From positions 1 through 64,000 of the forward strand of contig MLHP01000010.1 in the NCBI GenBank assembly GCA_001999425.1: a stretch of 64,000 nt of DNA, written 5' to 3'. Shown here one piece after another: positions 10,533 to 19,263 of this stretch. A program made the translations under genes and the position numbers. The notes beneath the pieces were generated by a model. The model had not been told where the DNA came from. It did no database searches and was given only the letters and a program-made list of their open reading frames with translations. The DNA comes from Rodentibacter genomosp. 2. Its GTDB lineage: Bacteria; Pseudomonadota; Gammaproteobacteria; Enterobacterales; Pasteurellaceae. Position 1 is the stretch's first letter; each line of letters starts with the position of its first letter.

Positions 10533-10547
10533 TACCTTAATAAGGTA
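10533..10547. promoter_or_regulatory. Palindromic operator candidate
   Basis: TACCTTAATAAGGTA is a perfect 15-base palindrome about a central A. It lies 24 bases before the XRE regulator start, between that gene and the divergent lipoprotein gene. Position and symmetry suggest the operator of the adjacent regulator. This is inference without binding data. Confidence 0.45.
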
Positions 10548-10570
10548 CTTTCATTTTGTGAGACTAAACG

Positions 10571-10975
10571 ATGAAAATTAATGAAAAAATCCGTCAATTA
10601 CGTGAACAGCACCAACTATCTCAGAAAAATATGGCGGAGAAATTAGGAATGTCGGTAACGGGGTATGCCAAAATTGAGCGGGGAGAAGTGCGTTCGACTT
10701 TACCCCGTTTGGAACAAATTTCAGAAGTCTTTGAGATGGATATTTGTGAATTGTTGGCTTTTGGGGAAAACGAGAAAATTTATTTTAATAATTCAGTCAT
10801 TGAATCGACAAATTCTAACAATTTCTTATTCGCAGTCGGCAACGATAATTTAGAAAAAGCCATTCAACAATTACAATTAATGCTCACCTATAAAGACGAA
10901 TTACTTGCACAAAAAGATAAAATTATTAACGGCTTAGAACGCGAACTGGCGTTATTGCGAAAATTACAAAATTAA
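10571..10975 (+). CDS. XRE-family regulator beside surface lipoprotein gene
   Basis: DNA-binding protein of 134 residues with a Cro/CI-type helix-turn-helix at about residues 8-60 (LSQKNMAEKLGMSVTGYAKIERGE). An Asn-rich linker follows, then a C-terminal coiled segment (EKAIQQLQLMLTYKDELLAQKDKI) likely for dimerisation. It is divergent from the surface lipoprotein gene, 131 bases apart, so local control of that gene or itself is plausible. A paralogue at 17419-17820 has the same architecture and nearly the same N-terminus. The ribosome site is weak (GTGAG). Confidence 0.85.
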   Translation: MKINEKIRQLREQHQLSQKNMAEKLGMSVTGYAKIERGEVRSTLPRLEQISEVFEMDICELLAFGENEKIYFNNSVIESTNSNNFLFAVGNDNLEKAIQQLQLMLTYKDELLAQKDKIINGLERELALLRKLQN

Positions 10976-10985
10976 AATCTCCTCT

Positions 10986-11026
10986 AAAGTGCGGTTAAAA
11001 CTCCTTAAATTTTGATCGCACTTTTT
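10986..11026 (+). terminator. Uptake-signal terminator after XRE gene
   Basis: AAAGTGCGGTTAAAA (10986-11000) pairs with TTTTGATCGCACTTT (from 11010) and is followed by T's. The right arm has ATCGCACTT rather than ACCGCACTT, so one side of the pair is a degenerate uptake signal. Confidence 0.7.
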
Positions 11027-11063
11027 CGTTATTTTCCTCCTTTTGTTGCTTTTTTGTTCTTGA

Positions 11064-11079
11064 ACGCAAACGTTTGCTT
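11064..11079. promoter_or_regulatory. PurR box upstream of argF-arcC
   Basis: ACGCAAACGTTTGCTT matches the PurR consensus ACGCAAACGTTTGCGT at 15 of 16 positions, 51 bases before the argF start. The same motif lies before purC at 41265-41280, which supports it being a real PurR operator in this genome. Confidence 0.75.
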
Positions 11080-11129
11080 TGCTAAAATTTGCCGATTTTT
11101 TATCAACACACGAGAAAAAGGGAGCAACT

Positions 11130-12134
11130 ATGGCGTTTAATCTTAAAAACAGACATTTACTGAGTTTAGTAAATCATACTGAGCGTGAAATTCGATTCTT
11201 ATTGGATTTGGCGAGAGATTTAAAAAGAGCAAAATATGCGGGAACTGAACGACCTCGTTTAACCGGTAAAAATATTGCGCTTATTTTTGAGAAAACGTCA
11301 ACTCGCACGCGATGCGCTTTTGAAGTGGCAGCTTATGATCAAGGCGCACACGTGACTTATATTGATCCGGATTCTTCACAAATCGGGCATAAAGAATCAA
11401 TGAAAGACACCGCGCGCGTATTAGGCAGAATGTATGATGCCATTGAATATCGTGGGTTTAAACAATCAGTTGTCAATGAACTTGCGCAATACTCGGGTGT
11501 GCCGGTATTTAACGGTTTAACCGATGAATTTCATCCGACCCAAATGTTTGCCGATGTTTTAACAATGATTGAAAATTGTGAGAAACCATTAAGCCAAATC
11601 AGCTATGTCTACATTGGCGATGCACGTAATAATATGGGGAATTCCTTATTGTTAATTGGTGCAAAACTAGGTATGGACGTGCGTATCTGTGCACCGAAAG
11701 CTTTATTGCCGGAAGCGTCATTAGTGAAAATGTGTCAAGAGTTTGCAGACCAATCCGGCGCAAGAATTACCGTTACCGAAGATATTGATACGGCGGTTAA
11801 AGGCGTTGATTTTGTGCATACGGATGTATGGGTTTCAATGGGAGAGCCTCTCGAAACTTGGGCTGAACGTATTGATATGTTAATGCCTTATCAAGTCACA
11901 CCGGAATTAATGAAACGTACCGGCAATCCGAAAGTTAAATTTATGCACTGTTTACCGGCATTCCATAATAGCGAAACCAAGATGGGGAAAGAAATTGCAG
12001 AAAAATACCCTCAGTTGGCAAATGGTATTGAGGTGACGGAAGAGGTATTTGAGTCACCGGCAAATGTGGCATTTGAGCAAGCCGAAAATCGAATGCACAC
12101 GATTAAAGCTGTGATGGTGGCAAGCTTGGCATAG
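11130..12134 (+). CDS. argF: Ornithine carbamoyltransferase
   Basis: Interconverts ornithine plus carbamoyl phosphate with citrulline plus phosphate in the cytoplasm. It has 334 residues, the E. coli length. The carbamoyl-phosphate loop STRTR is at 57-61, and FHPTQ and HCLPAF are present in the expected order. I chose the ATG at 11130 behind AAGGGAGC; an upstream extension from 11079 would overlap the PurR box. With arcC next, the enzyme may run catabolically (as ArcB), phosphorolysing citrulline. No arcA or arcD is seen here. Confidence 0.96.
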   Translation: MAFNLKNRHLLSLVNHTEREIRFLLDLARDLKRAKYAGTERPRLTGKNIALIFEKTSTRTRCAFEVAAYDQGAHVTYIDPDSSQIGHKESMKDTARVLGRMYDAIEYRGFKQSVVNELAQYSGVPVFNGLTDEFHPTQMFADVLTMIENCEKPLSQISYVYIGDARNNMGNSLLLIGAKLGMDVRICAPKALLPEASLVKMCQEFADQSGARITVTEDIDTAVKGVDFVHTDVWVSMGEPLETWAERIDMLMPYQVTPELMKRTGNPKVKFMHCLPAFHNSETKMGKEIAEKYPQLANGIEVTEEVFESPANVAFEQAENRMHTIKAVMVASLA

Positions 12135-12144
12135 TAAATTATAG

Positions 12145-12183
12145 ATAGCATCGTAAATATTAAATTAACGATGCTATTTTTTT
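12145..12183 (+). terminator. Hairpin terminator between argF and arcC
   Basis: ATAGCATCGT (12145-12154) and ACGATGCTAT (12168-12177) form a perfect 10-bp stem followed by T's. It lies inside an otherwise plausible operon, so it should reduce arcC transcription relative to argF. Confidence 0.8.
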
Positions 12184-12205
12184 ATAAATTAACAAGGGAA
12201 GTAAA

Positions 12206-13150
12206 ATGAGAATTGTGGTTGCATTGGGTGGAAATGCCTTATTAAAAAGAGGGGAGCCGATGACGGCTCAAAATCAGTTTGCGAATATTCGTCTTGCGGC
12301 AGAACAATTAGCAAAAATTAAACAAGAAAATGAATTAGTGATTTCCCATGGCAATGGACCACAGGTCGGATTGTTAGCATTACAGCATGCGGCGTATTAT
12401 ATGCAAGACGCTAAAATTGAGCCTTATCCGTTAGATGTACTTGTTTCTCAAACGGTTGGGATGATCGGTTATATGTTGCAACAAGAATTAATCAATTTAT
12501 TGCCGCAAACCTCAACTATCACAGTATTAAACCAAGTCATTGTTGATCCAAAAGACCCGGCATTTGAAAAACCGAGTAAACCCATCGGGCAAGTTTATTC
12601 TCGAGAGGACGCGGAAAAATTAGCGTTAGAGAAAGGTTGGACGATCATGGCTGATGGGCAATATTATCGCCGTGCCGTACCAAGCCCCTTACCAAAAACC
12701 GTCACAGGAATTGACTCCGTAAAAGCCTTATTAGCCAATCGTAATATTGTTATTTGCGGTGGTGGAGGTGGAATTCCAAGCTATTATAATGACCAAAGGG
12801 AATTACAAGGCGTTGAAGCGGTGGTAGATAAAGATTTATGCACTGCTGTTATCTCTCAAGAATTAGAGGCGGATCTATTTATTATCGCCACTGATGTTTC
12901 AGCGGCTTGCGTGAATTTCAATAAACCGGATCAAAAACGAATTGCTAAAGTAAACCCACATGCTTTAGAAATGCTTGCTGCAGAATTTGCGGCTGGATCG
13001 ATGGGGCCAAAAGTGAAAGCCGTGATCAACTTTGTTAATGCTACCGGCAAAGATGCCGTTATTGGTTCGTTAAACGATATTGAACTTATTGTTAAAGGTG
13101 AAGCCGGTACGCGTGTTACTCACTCTGTTGAAGGAGTGGAATTTTACTAA
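12206..13150 (+). CDS. arcC: Carbamate kinase
   Basis: Makes ATP from carbamoyl phosphate and ADP, the last step of citrulline catabolism; it can also run in reverse to supply carbamoyl phosphate. The 314-residue amino-acid-kinase-fold protein starts [18 protein letters not shown] and contains [18 protein letters not shown] and DKDL. It lies 71 bases after argF with a terminator between. The ribosome site is AAGGGAAG. A strong hairpin terminator follows. Confidence 0.96.
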   Translation: MRIVVALGGNALLKRGEPMTAQNQFANIRLAAEQLAKIKQENELVISHGNGPQVGLLALQHAAYYMQDAKIEPYPLDVLVSQTVGMIGYMLQQELINLLPQTSTITVLNQVIVDPKDPAFEKPSKPIGQVYSREDAEKLALEKGWTIMADGQYYRRAVPSPLPKTVTGIDSVKALLANRNIVICGGGGGIPSYYNDQRELQGVEAVVDKDLCTAVISQELEADLFIIATDVSAACVNFNKPDQKRIAKVNPHALEMLAAEFAAGSMGPKVKAVINFVNATGKDAVIGSLNDIELIVKGEAGTRVTHSVEGVEFY

Positions 13151-13164
13151 ATTAAGAAATAATA

Positions 13165-13193
13165 AAAATAGGGATGAAAACATCCCTATTTTT
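13165..13193 (+). terminator. Terminator after arcC
   Basis: AAAATAGGGATG (13165-13176) and CATCCCTATTTT (13181-13192) form a 12-bp stem with an AAAA loop and a T tail. A single uptake signal in reverse orientation follows directly. Confidence 0.9.
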
Positions 13194-13204
13194 GACCGCA
13201 CTTT

Positions 13205-13316
13205 TTAGAATGGCTTCTGAATAGAAATAATAATTCGCTGGTTTTACACGGATGAAATTTAGGAATGCTACTATCATTTTATGATAACAATAATTCAGTT
13301 TCAGGATAAATTCTCA
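13205..13316 (-). pseudogene. Relic of a second Slam gene, 3' end
   Basis: Reading the minus strand from 13301, the translation KLNYCYHKMIVAFLNF aligns with the C-terminal KLNYRYRKIDSNIPEF of the intact Slam at 7625-9049, and the following residues still keep the aromatic pattern. The nucleotide match is also clear over about 70 bases. Upstream in the same frame there is a stop after five codons, and the conserved start of the gene is gone. Only about the last 35 codons remain, between arcC and the broken autotransporter. Confidence 0.65.
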
Positions 13317-13581
13317 CCCTTTTTATAATATTTTGAAATATCCCTTTTGGTGTGTTGCAACATAGTGCCGAATTTTTAGCTCCCAATATAACTTCTCAAA
13401 AAACTAATGTAGTTATTGTCTCACTTGTTTTTTATTTCTTTTTGTTACATAAAAAGAATTTTTATGCAAGAAGGTTATTGATTAAAGATAATACTTTAAT
13501 TTAGAACAACTGGTTTAATAGTAGAGTATTCCGTAATGACTCTATTTGAATCGAACTCTATGATATTTATAAGGAACCACT
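13317..13581. other. AT-rich leader before autotransporter pseudogene
   Basis: No gene is recognisable. There is an inverted repeat TAGAGT (13522-13527) / ACTCTA (13539-13544) shortly before the autotransporter start, and a ribosome site AAGGAAC at about 13571. Any Slam sequence beyond 13316 is too decayed to read. Confidence 0.5.
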
Positions 13582-16500
13582 ATGAATAAAATCTTTAAAG
13601 TTATTTTTAATCATACGACACAAAGCTGGACTGCCGTATCCGAATTAGCCAAAGGGTATAGCAAACCCTCTTCCACTTCATCCTTTTCCGAAGCTAAAAA
13701 GAAAACCTCTAATAAATCTTCTAGTATTAAAACCATTGCGATAACTTCTACAATAATGATGGCGGTTGTGCCAAATGCATTTTCTATTAGCTCTTCGCCT
13801 GGTGGTGATTCAGGAACGATCGTTTATAAGGACAAAGAGAGTACAGGGATTGCGGGTGGCGATGTCTGGGGAGACAAGAATGCAATTGCTAGGGAGGGAC
13901 AATGATATTTATGCTGTTACTAAAGTTATGGGCGCCTGGTGCTATCGCTATTGGTACTGCATCAAAAGTAGGTAACCAAGGACAAGATGAAAATGCTCGG
14001 GATGGTGTTGCAATCGGTTTTAACGCATCCACTCAAAGTAAAGGCGGAGTTACTATTGGCTCAAATGCTGAAACTAGCGGTCAAAAAGCAATAACAATTT
14101 GGGGGTGATTCAAGTGCAAACGGTTTTGCTACTACTGCCTTAGGACATTCTTCCAAAGCAACCGCAGAAAGTGCGGTAGTGTTGGGTTACAACGTCCAAG
14201 CAATTGCAAAAGGCGTTGTTGCTATTGGTAATAATGCAAAAGTTGTAGCCAAGCCAACATTCATGGATCAACAGTTGTAATTGGAAATAATGCAACAGGG
14301 CATAGTGAGGCGTCTGTGGTTGTCGGTGGAGGTGCATATACCGGTAATCTTAGATCAACCGCTGTTGGTATGTTTACAAAAAACAACTCACAATGGGCAA
14401 CAGCGATAGGGGCAAACGCAACAGTCGAAAGCGGTAGCACATATTCTGTCGCATTAGGTGGAGGCTCTGTTGCAAACGGTGCGAATACTGTCGCTAATCT
14501 CACATTTAATAATGATACCCAATACGGCTACGAAGGTTGATATTGCAGCACAAACGGCAAATAGTGTGCTATCTATCGGTAATAGTAGCCACAAACGTCA
14601 AATTGTTAATGTTGCTACCGGGCGTATTAGTTCAGATTCGACCGAGGCGGTAAACGGTAGCCAATTTTATGCTGTAATGACTTACTCCGGCTTTAATATC
14701 AAAGAAAACGGTTCTCCAAAATCTCGTATTAATAATAACAGTCAAGTTGATTTTGCTAACGGCACTTACACAACAACTTCCGTGGCTGACGGTGCTAACA
14801 ATGCAACGGTTAAAGTGAATGTAGTCACCCAAGATATTACGAAGGCGTAACAAGCGTATCCAGCACGAGTAGTGGTCTAACCACGGCGAAAACCGTCTCT
14901 GACGCAATTAATGATGCTCTAAATAATTCAAGTTTTACTTTAAAAGCTAATAGAGATGCAGGTACGGCAATTAAACGAAACGGCTATGTTGATATTACAT
15001 CAGGAAAAAATGTGAATGTTTCTCGCAATGGTAGTGTTATCACAATTAAAACAGTTGATAATCCGACATTTACTGACGTAACTACAAATAACTTGACGGC
15101 AAAAGAACAAATTAGCGGTAAAAACCTAACTATCAATGGAACATCCAACTTATACAAACTGTCAATGTAAGTCAGCAATTTTCCGCAACTGGTGATGTAA
15201 ACCTTGGTGCTTCCGGTAAAACGTTACATTTGCCAATGGTTCCACAATAAATGTTAGCTGTAATAAAATTAAAAATGTTGGAGCAGGCACAGAAACAACA
15301 GATGCCGTAAATAAAGGACAATTAGACGACGCTATCACGAACATTACAAATACTACGAATGCTGCGAATACTACAGCAAATGCAGCTAACTCAACAGCTA
15401 ACACAGCACGGTAAAATTTTACATTTTCTGTAAATAATTCGCCGAATTTTTCTACGATTACAACGACAGGTAATGCAAATATTGGTAAAGACTTAACGGT
15501 TAGCGGTAATACATCTTTGCAGAATGTAACCCTTACTAAAGGCTCAATTTTTGATGCCGGTGGTAATCGCTTAACGAATATAGGCAATGCTACAGCGGAA
15601 ACTGATGCGACGACATTAGTCCAAGTGAAAGATTTAATTTCGCATGCTACGACGAATGCAAGGAATCTCAATACCACAAATTTAACTGTTGGTAATGCAA
15701 CCGTCACTAACGGCACGATCACTAATCTGAATTCGACCAACGGTACTATTACGAATCTAGATTCCGACAACATCACGGCAAATAATGGAATGTTCAATAC
15801 CACATTGGTTTCAAAAGGCGAAACGACATTATCAGGCAACACTATTATTGGTGGGGGGGCGGGAACAAGTTTTACCGTAGCTAAGGACACAAAAGTCGAT
15901 ATGGATGGCAACGTTGTTGGTAATATCGGAGACGGGAATATTTCTCAAGGAAGCAAAGAGGGGGTAACCGGTGGACAACTTTATACGGCAATCCAAAACT
16001 TTAGCAATGTAACTGATAAGGGAATGAATTTTACCGGAAATGACGGTGTAATTGTAAATCGTAAATTAGGCGAGACACTAACGGTTAAAGGTTCACTGGG
16101 TGATTCTGTTGATGCGGATATACTAATATTCGCACGATTTCTAATGCAACAACCGGCATTATTGAAATCTTAATGGCGAAAGATCCGATATTCCGTAATC
16201 TGAAAGAGACTGGAAATACGACGATCGGTGGGGATTTTGGGGGGACAACGGAACAACCACGACTAAGGATCTAAATGTAACCAATAGTGCACATCGTCAA
16301 AGACTTAACTGTAGGTGGTAATGGCACAACTACCACGAGAGACTTAAGCGTTACAAATAACGCAACGATTGCTAAGGATTTAATGGTAAACTGAAACAGC
16401 ACAACCAAAGGAAATTCTCTTGTTGAGGGTAGTTCGACGGTTAATGGTGATAGTCTGATTAAAGGCAATTCAACCGTTGAGGGCGACAGTATAATTAATG

Positions 16501-16661
16501 GTAATGTGAGTGTTGGCGGAGGTACTTATCGTGGTGCTTCGGCAATAGCCGTCGGTTATTCAAGAGTAACGGATAATGGTCGGATGGTTATTAAAATTGA
16601 CGGAAGTGCTAATAATTCCGGTGATTATGCCGGCGGTGCGGCTATTGGTTGGAAATTTTAA
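13582..16661 (+). pseudogene. Trimeric autotransporter adhesin, multiply frameshifted
   Basis: The start MNKIFKVIFNHTTQSW...AVSELAKG is the extended signal-peptide region (ESPR) of large autotransporters. YadA-head-type repeats follow (GAIAIGT, GVAIGFNA, VVAIGNNA, ATAIGANA), then a HIM/neck-like segment (TEAVNGSQFYAV, KGVTGGQLYTAI type) and Asn/Thr-rich stalk. The last codons encode a YadA-like anchor end, YRGASAIAVGYSRVTDNGR...AAIGWKF, at about 16515-16661. Coding continuity breaks at about 13.90, 13.93, 14.10, 14.26, 14.53, 14.84, 15.16, 15.23 and 15.41 kb and again after 16.12 kb. The first part of the anchor is missing, so no functional adhesin can be made. Confidence 0.85.
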
Positions 16662-17418
16662 CCGGTAAAGTGCGGTTAAATATAAATTGGAAAAATTATT
16701 TGCATAACCTGAAAAAACAGGTCTATGCAAATAATTCCACTTTTACCGTAAATATTTAAATGCTTAATATACTGGATAAGCAGTATGAAAATGTAGTGTG
16801 AAAAATTAGACATTCGATTTAAACAAGAAACTAAGTACAATTCTGCGAATTGTTTATATAAACTTTAAGTTCTTTGTGTAAAATAAATCACAAATTTAAA
16901 CCAAACAAATTTTTACAGATAAAATTTATAGACAATATTGTTTTTTATCCTCGAGGCTATATAAGCTGTCTGCTTGTAGTTTTCCTACTTTGAGGTTTGT
17001 TGAGTTCGGTACAAATAAAACTTTATGACCCGATTGTCGCTAAATAGTAACTAGCCAGCCAGGCTGTCAATAATCTTCTAAAATTGAATCACAAAATGAT
17101 CCAGGGGTAATCCGATTATCTTCCGAGGTTAATTACAGTGTTTAAAATAATAGGATTCATTGCTTCTGTGGATAGATTAAGCTAAAAATTTATCATCACC
17201 TTTTTCATTTCAATACAATAATATTGTATTTGGGCTATGTTATTTTGGTATTGTGCTTAAACACTAAAAAGATCAATATAACGAATTTACTTATTTATTG
17301 AGAATAGTATGTAAAGTTATTGCTACGATATACTTGATTATGATGAAATTAGAAAATAAAAGTAGCACCTTATGAATATGCTACTATCCAACGAGAGTTT
17401 AAATATATAAAATTAATT
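16662..17418. other. Gene-free AT-rich stretch with one long hairpin
   Basis: Directly after the pseudogene come one uptake signal (16671-16679) and a long imperfect hairpin (16689-16738, about 20-bp stem around CCTG-A6-CAGG) that could terminate the adhesin transcript. From about 16740 to 17418 I see no open frame with family resemblance, no RNA gene and no clear repeat. Confidence 0.5.
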
Positions 17419-17820
17419 TTACTCTTTAGGGGCGTCTATTAATTTTCTTAATAATGTAATTTCCCTTTGTTGCACTTCAATAATATTATCTTTATATTTA
17501 ATGATTTCGTCTTTATGAGAAAGCATTAAGAGCAATTTTTCCGTATCGTCGTTTCCACCTAAAAATATATTTGAATTAGTGTTGCTATTGTTATCACCTG
17601 CACTAATGTAAACTTTCTTATTTTCACCATAATTTAATAATTCATAAATATCAATATTAAATATGCCGAGAATTTGTTCTAACCTTTCAAAATTTACACG
17701 GGTTTCTCCTCGTTCAATTTTAGCATAACCTCTTGTTGACATACTTAATTTATCTGCCATTTCTTCTTGAGACAGTTTATGTTCTTCTCGATATAAACGA
17801 ATTTTTTCATTAATGTTCAT
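17419..17820 (-). CDS. XRE-family regulator beside adhesin pseudogene
   Basis: Protein of 133 residues with an N-terminal Cro/CI-type helix-turn-helix (LSQEEMADKLSMSTRGYAKI), an Asn/Ser-rich linker and a C-terminal coiled segment (KLLLMLSHKDEIIKYKDNII). It is clearly paralogous to the regulator at 10571-10975: both begin M(K/N)INEKIR and share ERGE and LLALR/LLRKL-type endings. It points towards the broken adhesin from the far side. The ribosome site AAGGGAAT supports the start at 17820. The target is unknown. Confidence 0.85.
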   Translation of the reverse strand: MNINEKIRLYREEHKLSQEEMADKLSMSTRGYAKIERGETRVNFERLEQILGIFNIDIYELLNYGENKKVYISAGDNNSNTNSNIFLGGNDDTEKLLLMLSHKDEIIKYKDNIIEVQQREITLLRKLIDAPKE

Positions 17821-18304
17821 TTTTAATTCCCTTATAGAACTTTTCGTTCATTGTACCATAGAATACCGGAACGTAAAATATGATAATTGACAAATGTTTA
17901 CTAAGGAATTATTTACGCCATTTTTTCTAAGATTTTGTTTTTGAAAAAGTGTGGGAGACGCGTTAACTAAAGGTATTTGCAAAAACATTTATGCTTTACA
18001 AGTAGGAAATTATGAGAATCTTCAAACTTTGGAAGTTCAGTAGGTTTAATATATATCTGCGAAATATAATTTCGTATCAGTGATATTTAATAAATGAGAT
18101 GGCTATCAGGGTTTTTGTTTAATTTGTTAATTATTTAAATGAGAAAATAATATGGTGAGCATGTTAAGGTAAATATAGATTTATTCAATCTTCCTATTAA
18201 AAGAGTTTTTTAATTTAAAAATGAAAATTTTTGATGTGTTTTCATTAAGATGAATTAAAGTGAGTTTTAATTAATGTGTTTATGAAATATAAGTGAGAAA
18301 TAAA
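17821..18304. other. Gene-free AT-rich spacer
   Basis: About 480 bases between the divergent XRE and LRR genes. I see only short inverted repeats (GAAC-TTTTC-GTTC at about 17838) and very AT-rich sequence with possible -10 elements. No uptake signal, coding remnant or RNA gene is evident. Confidence 0.4.
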
Positions 18305-19021
18305 ATGGGTAATAAATGGATTTTTACGCTCAAAACTCTTGGTAAGAATTTTACTATTACCAATAAATTATTTACAGTGGCAGGAAAAAGTTATAATAGA
18401 CAGCTGCAATGGTGGAATAGTTTATCAGAAGAATTGCAGAAAAATTTTTTAGAAGTGTTAGGAATTGCTTTTGATGAGTTTAATCGGAATAAAAAAGGAA
18501 ATTTACTTCAATTATTCCAACTTACTGAGTTTAAGTTTTGTTATAACAACATTAGTGATATATCCTCTCTTGCCCAACTTTGTCAATTAACCAAGCTGTA
18601 TATTGATAGAAATAAAATTAGTAATATAGCCCCCTTAATTCACTTGACTAAATTGCAAGAGCTTAGCCTTGAATCTAACAAAATCAGCGACATATCTGCT
18701 CTTGCTCTGCTTAGTCAATTAGCCAAACTTAGTCTTATGGACAACAAAATTAGCGATATTACTTCCTTAGCTCACTTGACCCAATTAAAAGTGCTTAGCC
18801 TTGACTTTAACGAAATCAGCGATATATCCCCTCTCGCTCAGCTGTCTCAATTAACCATGCTTTACCTTGATAGAAATAAAGTTAGTAATATTAGTCCGTT
18901 AGCTGGTTTAACCCAATTAAGAGTGCTTAGTCTTAATGAAAATCCACTATGCCAACAAGATATTAACTGGTTAAAATCTAAATTGCCAAATTGTGAGATA
19001 TATTTTAGCAATGAAAAGTAA
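18305..19021 (+). CDS. Leucine-rich repeat protein, cytoplasmic type
   Basis: Protein of 238 residues, with the start placed at the ATG at 18305 behind GTGAG. Residues about 1-65 form a non-repeat head including QWWNSLSEELQKNFLEVLG. From about residue 75 there are six 22-residue SDS22/internalin-like repeats of the form L-x-x-L-x-L-x-x-N-x-I-S-D-I-S-x-L-A-x-L-(T/S)-Q-L. A short LRR cap, QDINWLKSKLPNCEIYF, ends the protein. There is no signal peptide, membrane segment or sorting motif, so a protein-binding role in the cytoplasm is most likely. Function unknown. Confidence 0.8.
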   Translation: MGNKWIFTLKTLGKNFTITNKLFTVAGKSYNRQLQWWNSLSEELQKNFLEVLGIAFDEFNRNKKGNLLQLFQLTEFKFCYNNISDISSLAQLCQLTKLYIDRNKISNIAPLIHLTKLQELSLESNKISDISALALLSQLAKLSLMDNKISDITSLAHLTQLKVLSLDFNEISDISPLAQLSQLTMLYLDRNKVSNISPLAGLTQLRVLSLNENPLCQQDINWLKSKLPNCEIYFSNEK

Positions 19022-19263
19022 GCTTTTTAATATTGTCAGGGTAGAATAGTAAGGAATTATACGAGCAAAGCAGATTCTTTGGTGGCTGTGTAGCCGACAA
19101 ATCACTGGCTACTTGAGATTTTTGATGGTTTTACTATATCTGCTCGGTGTATTTTTACCTGCTCACTAGCAATTCAATCCAACCTATGGTTTTCAGTCAC
19201 GCTTTTTCATAACTCCTTAGTTTATGTATTTTTATAGTTGGTATTTTCTTGTGCAGATACAAG

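Noticed and set aside
15162-15911. A 249-codon minus-strand open frame rich in Val/Pro/Phe
   Set aside because: It lies antisense to the autotransporter stalk, has no start context, and its composition is the mirror of Asn/Thr/Gly repeat codons on the plus strand.
13582-16661. Several apparent short separate genes within the autotransporter region
   Set aside because: Their translations join across small indels into one adhesin (ESPR, head repeats, stalk, anchor), so they are pieces of one pseudogene.
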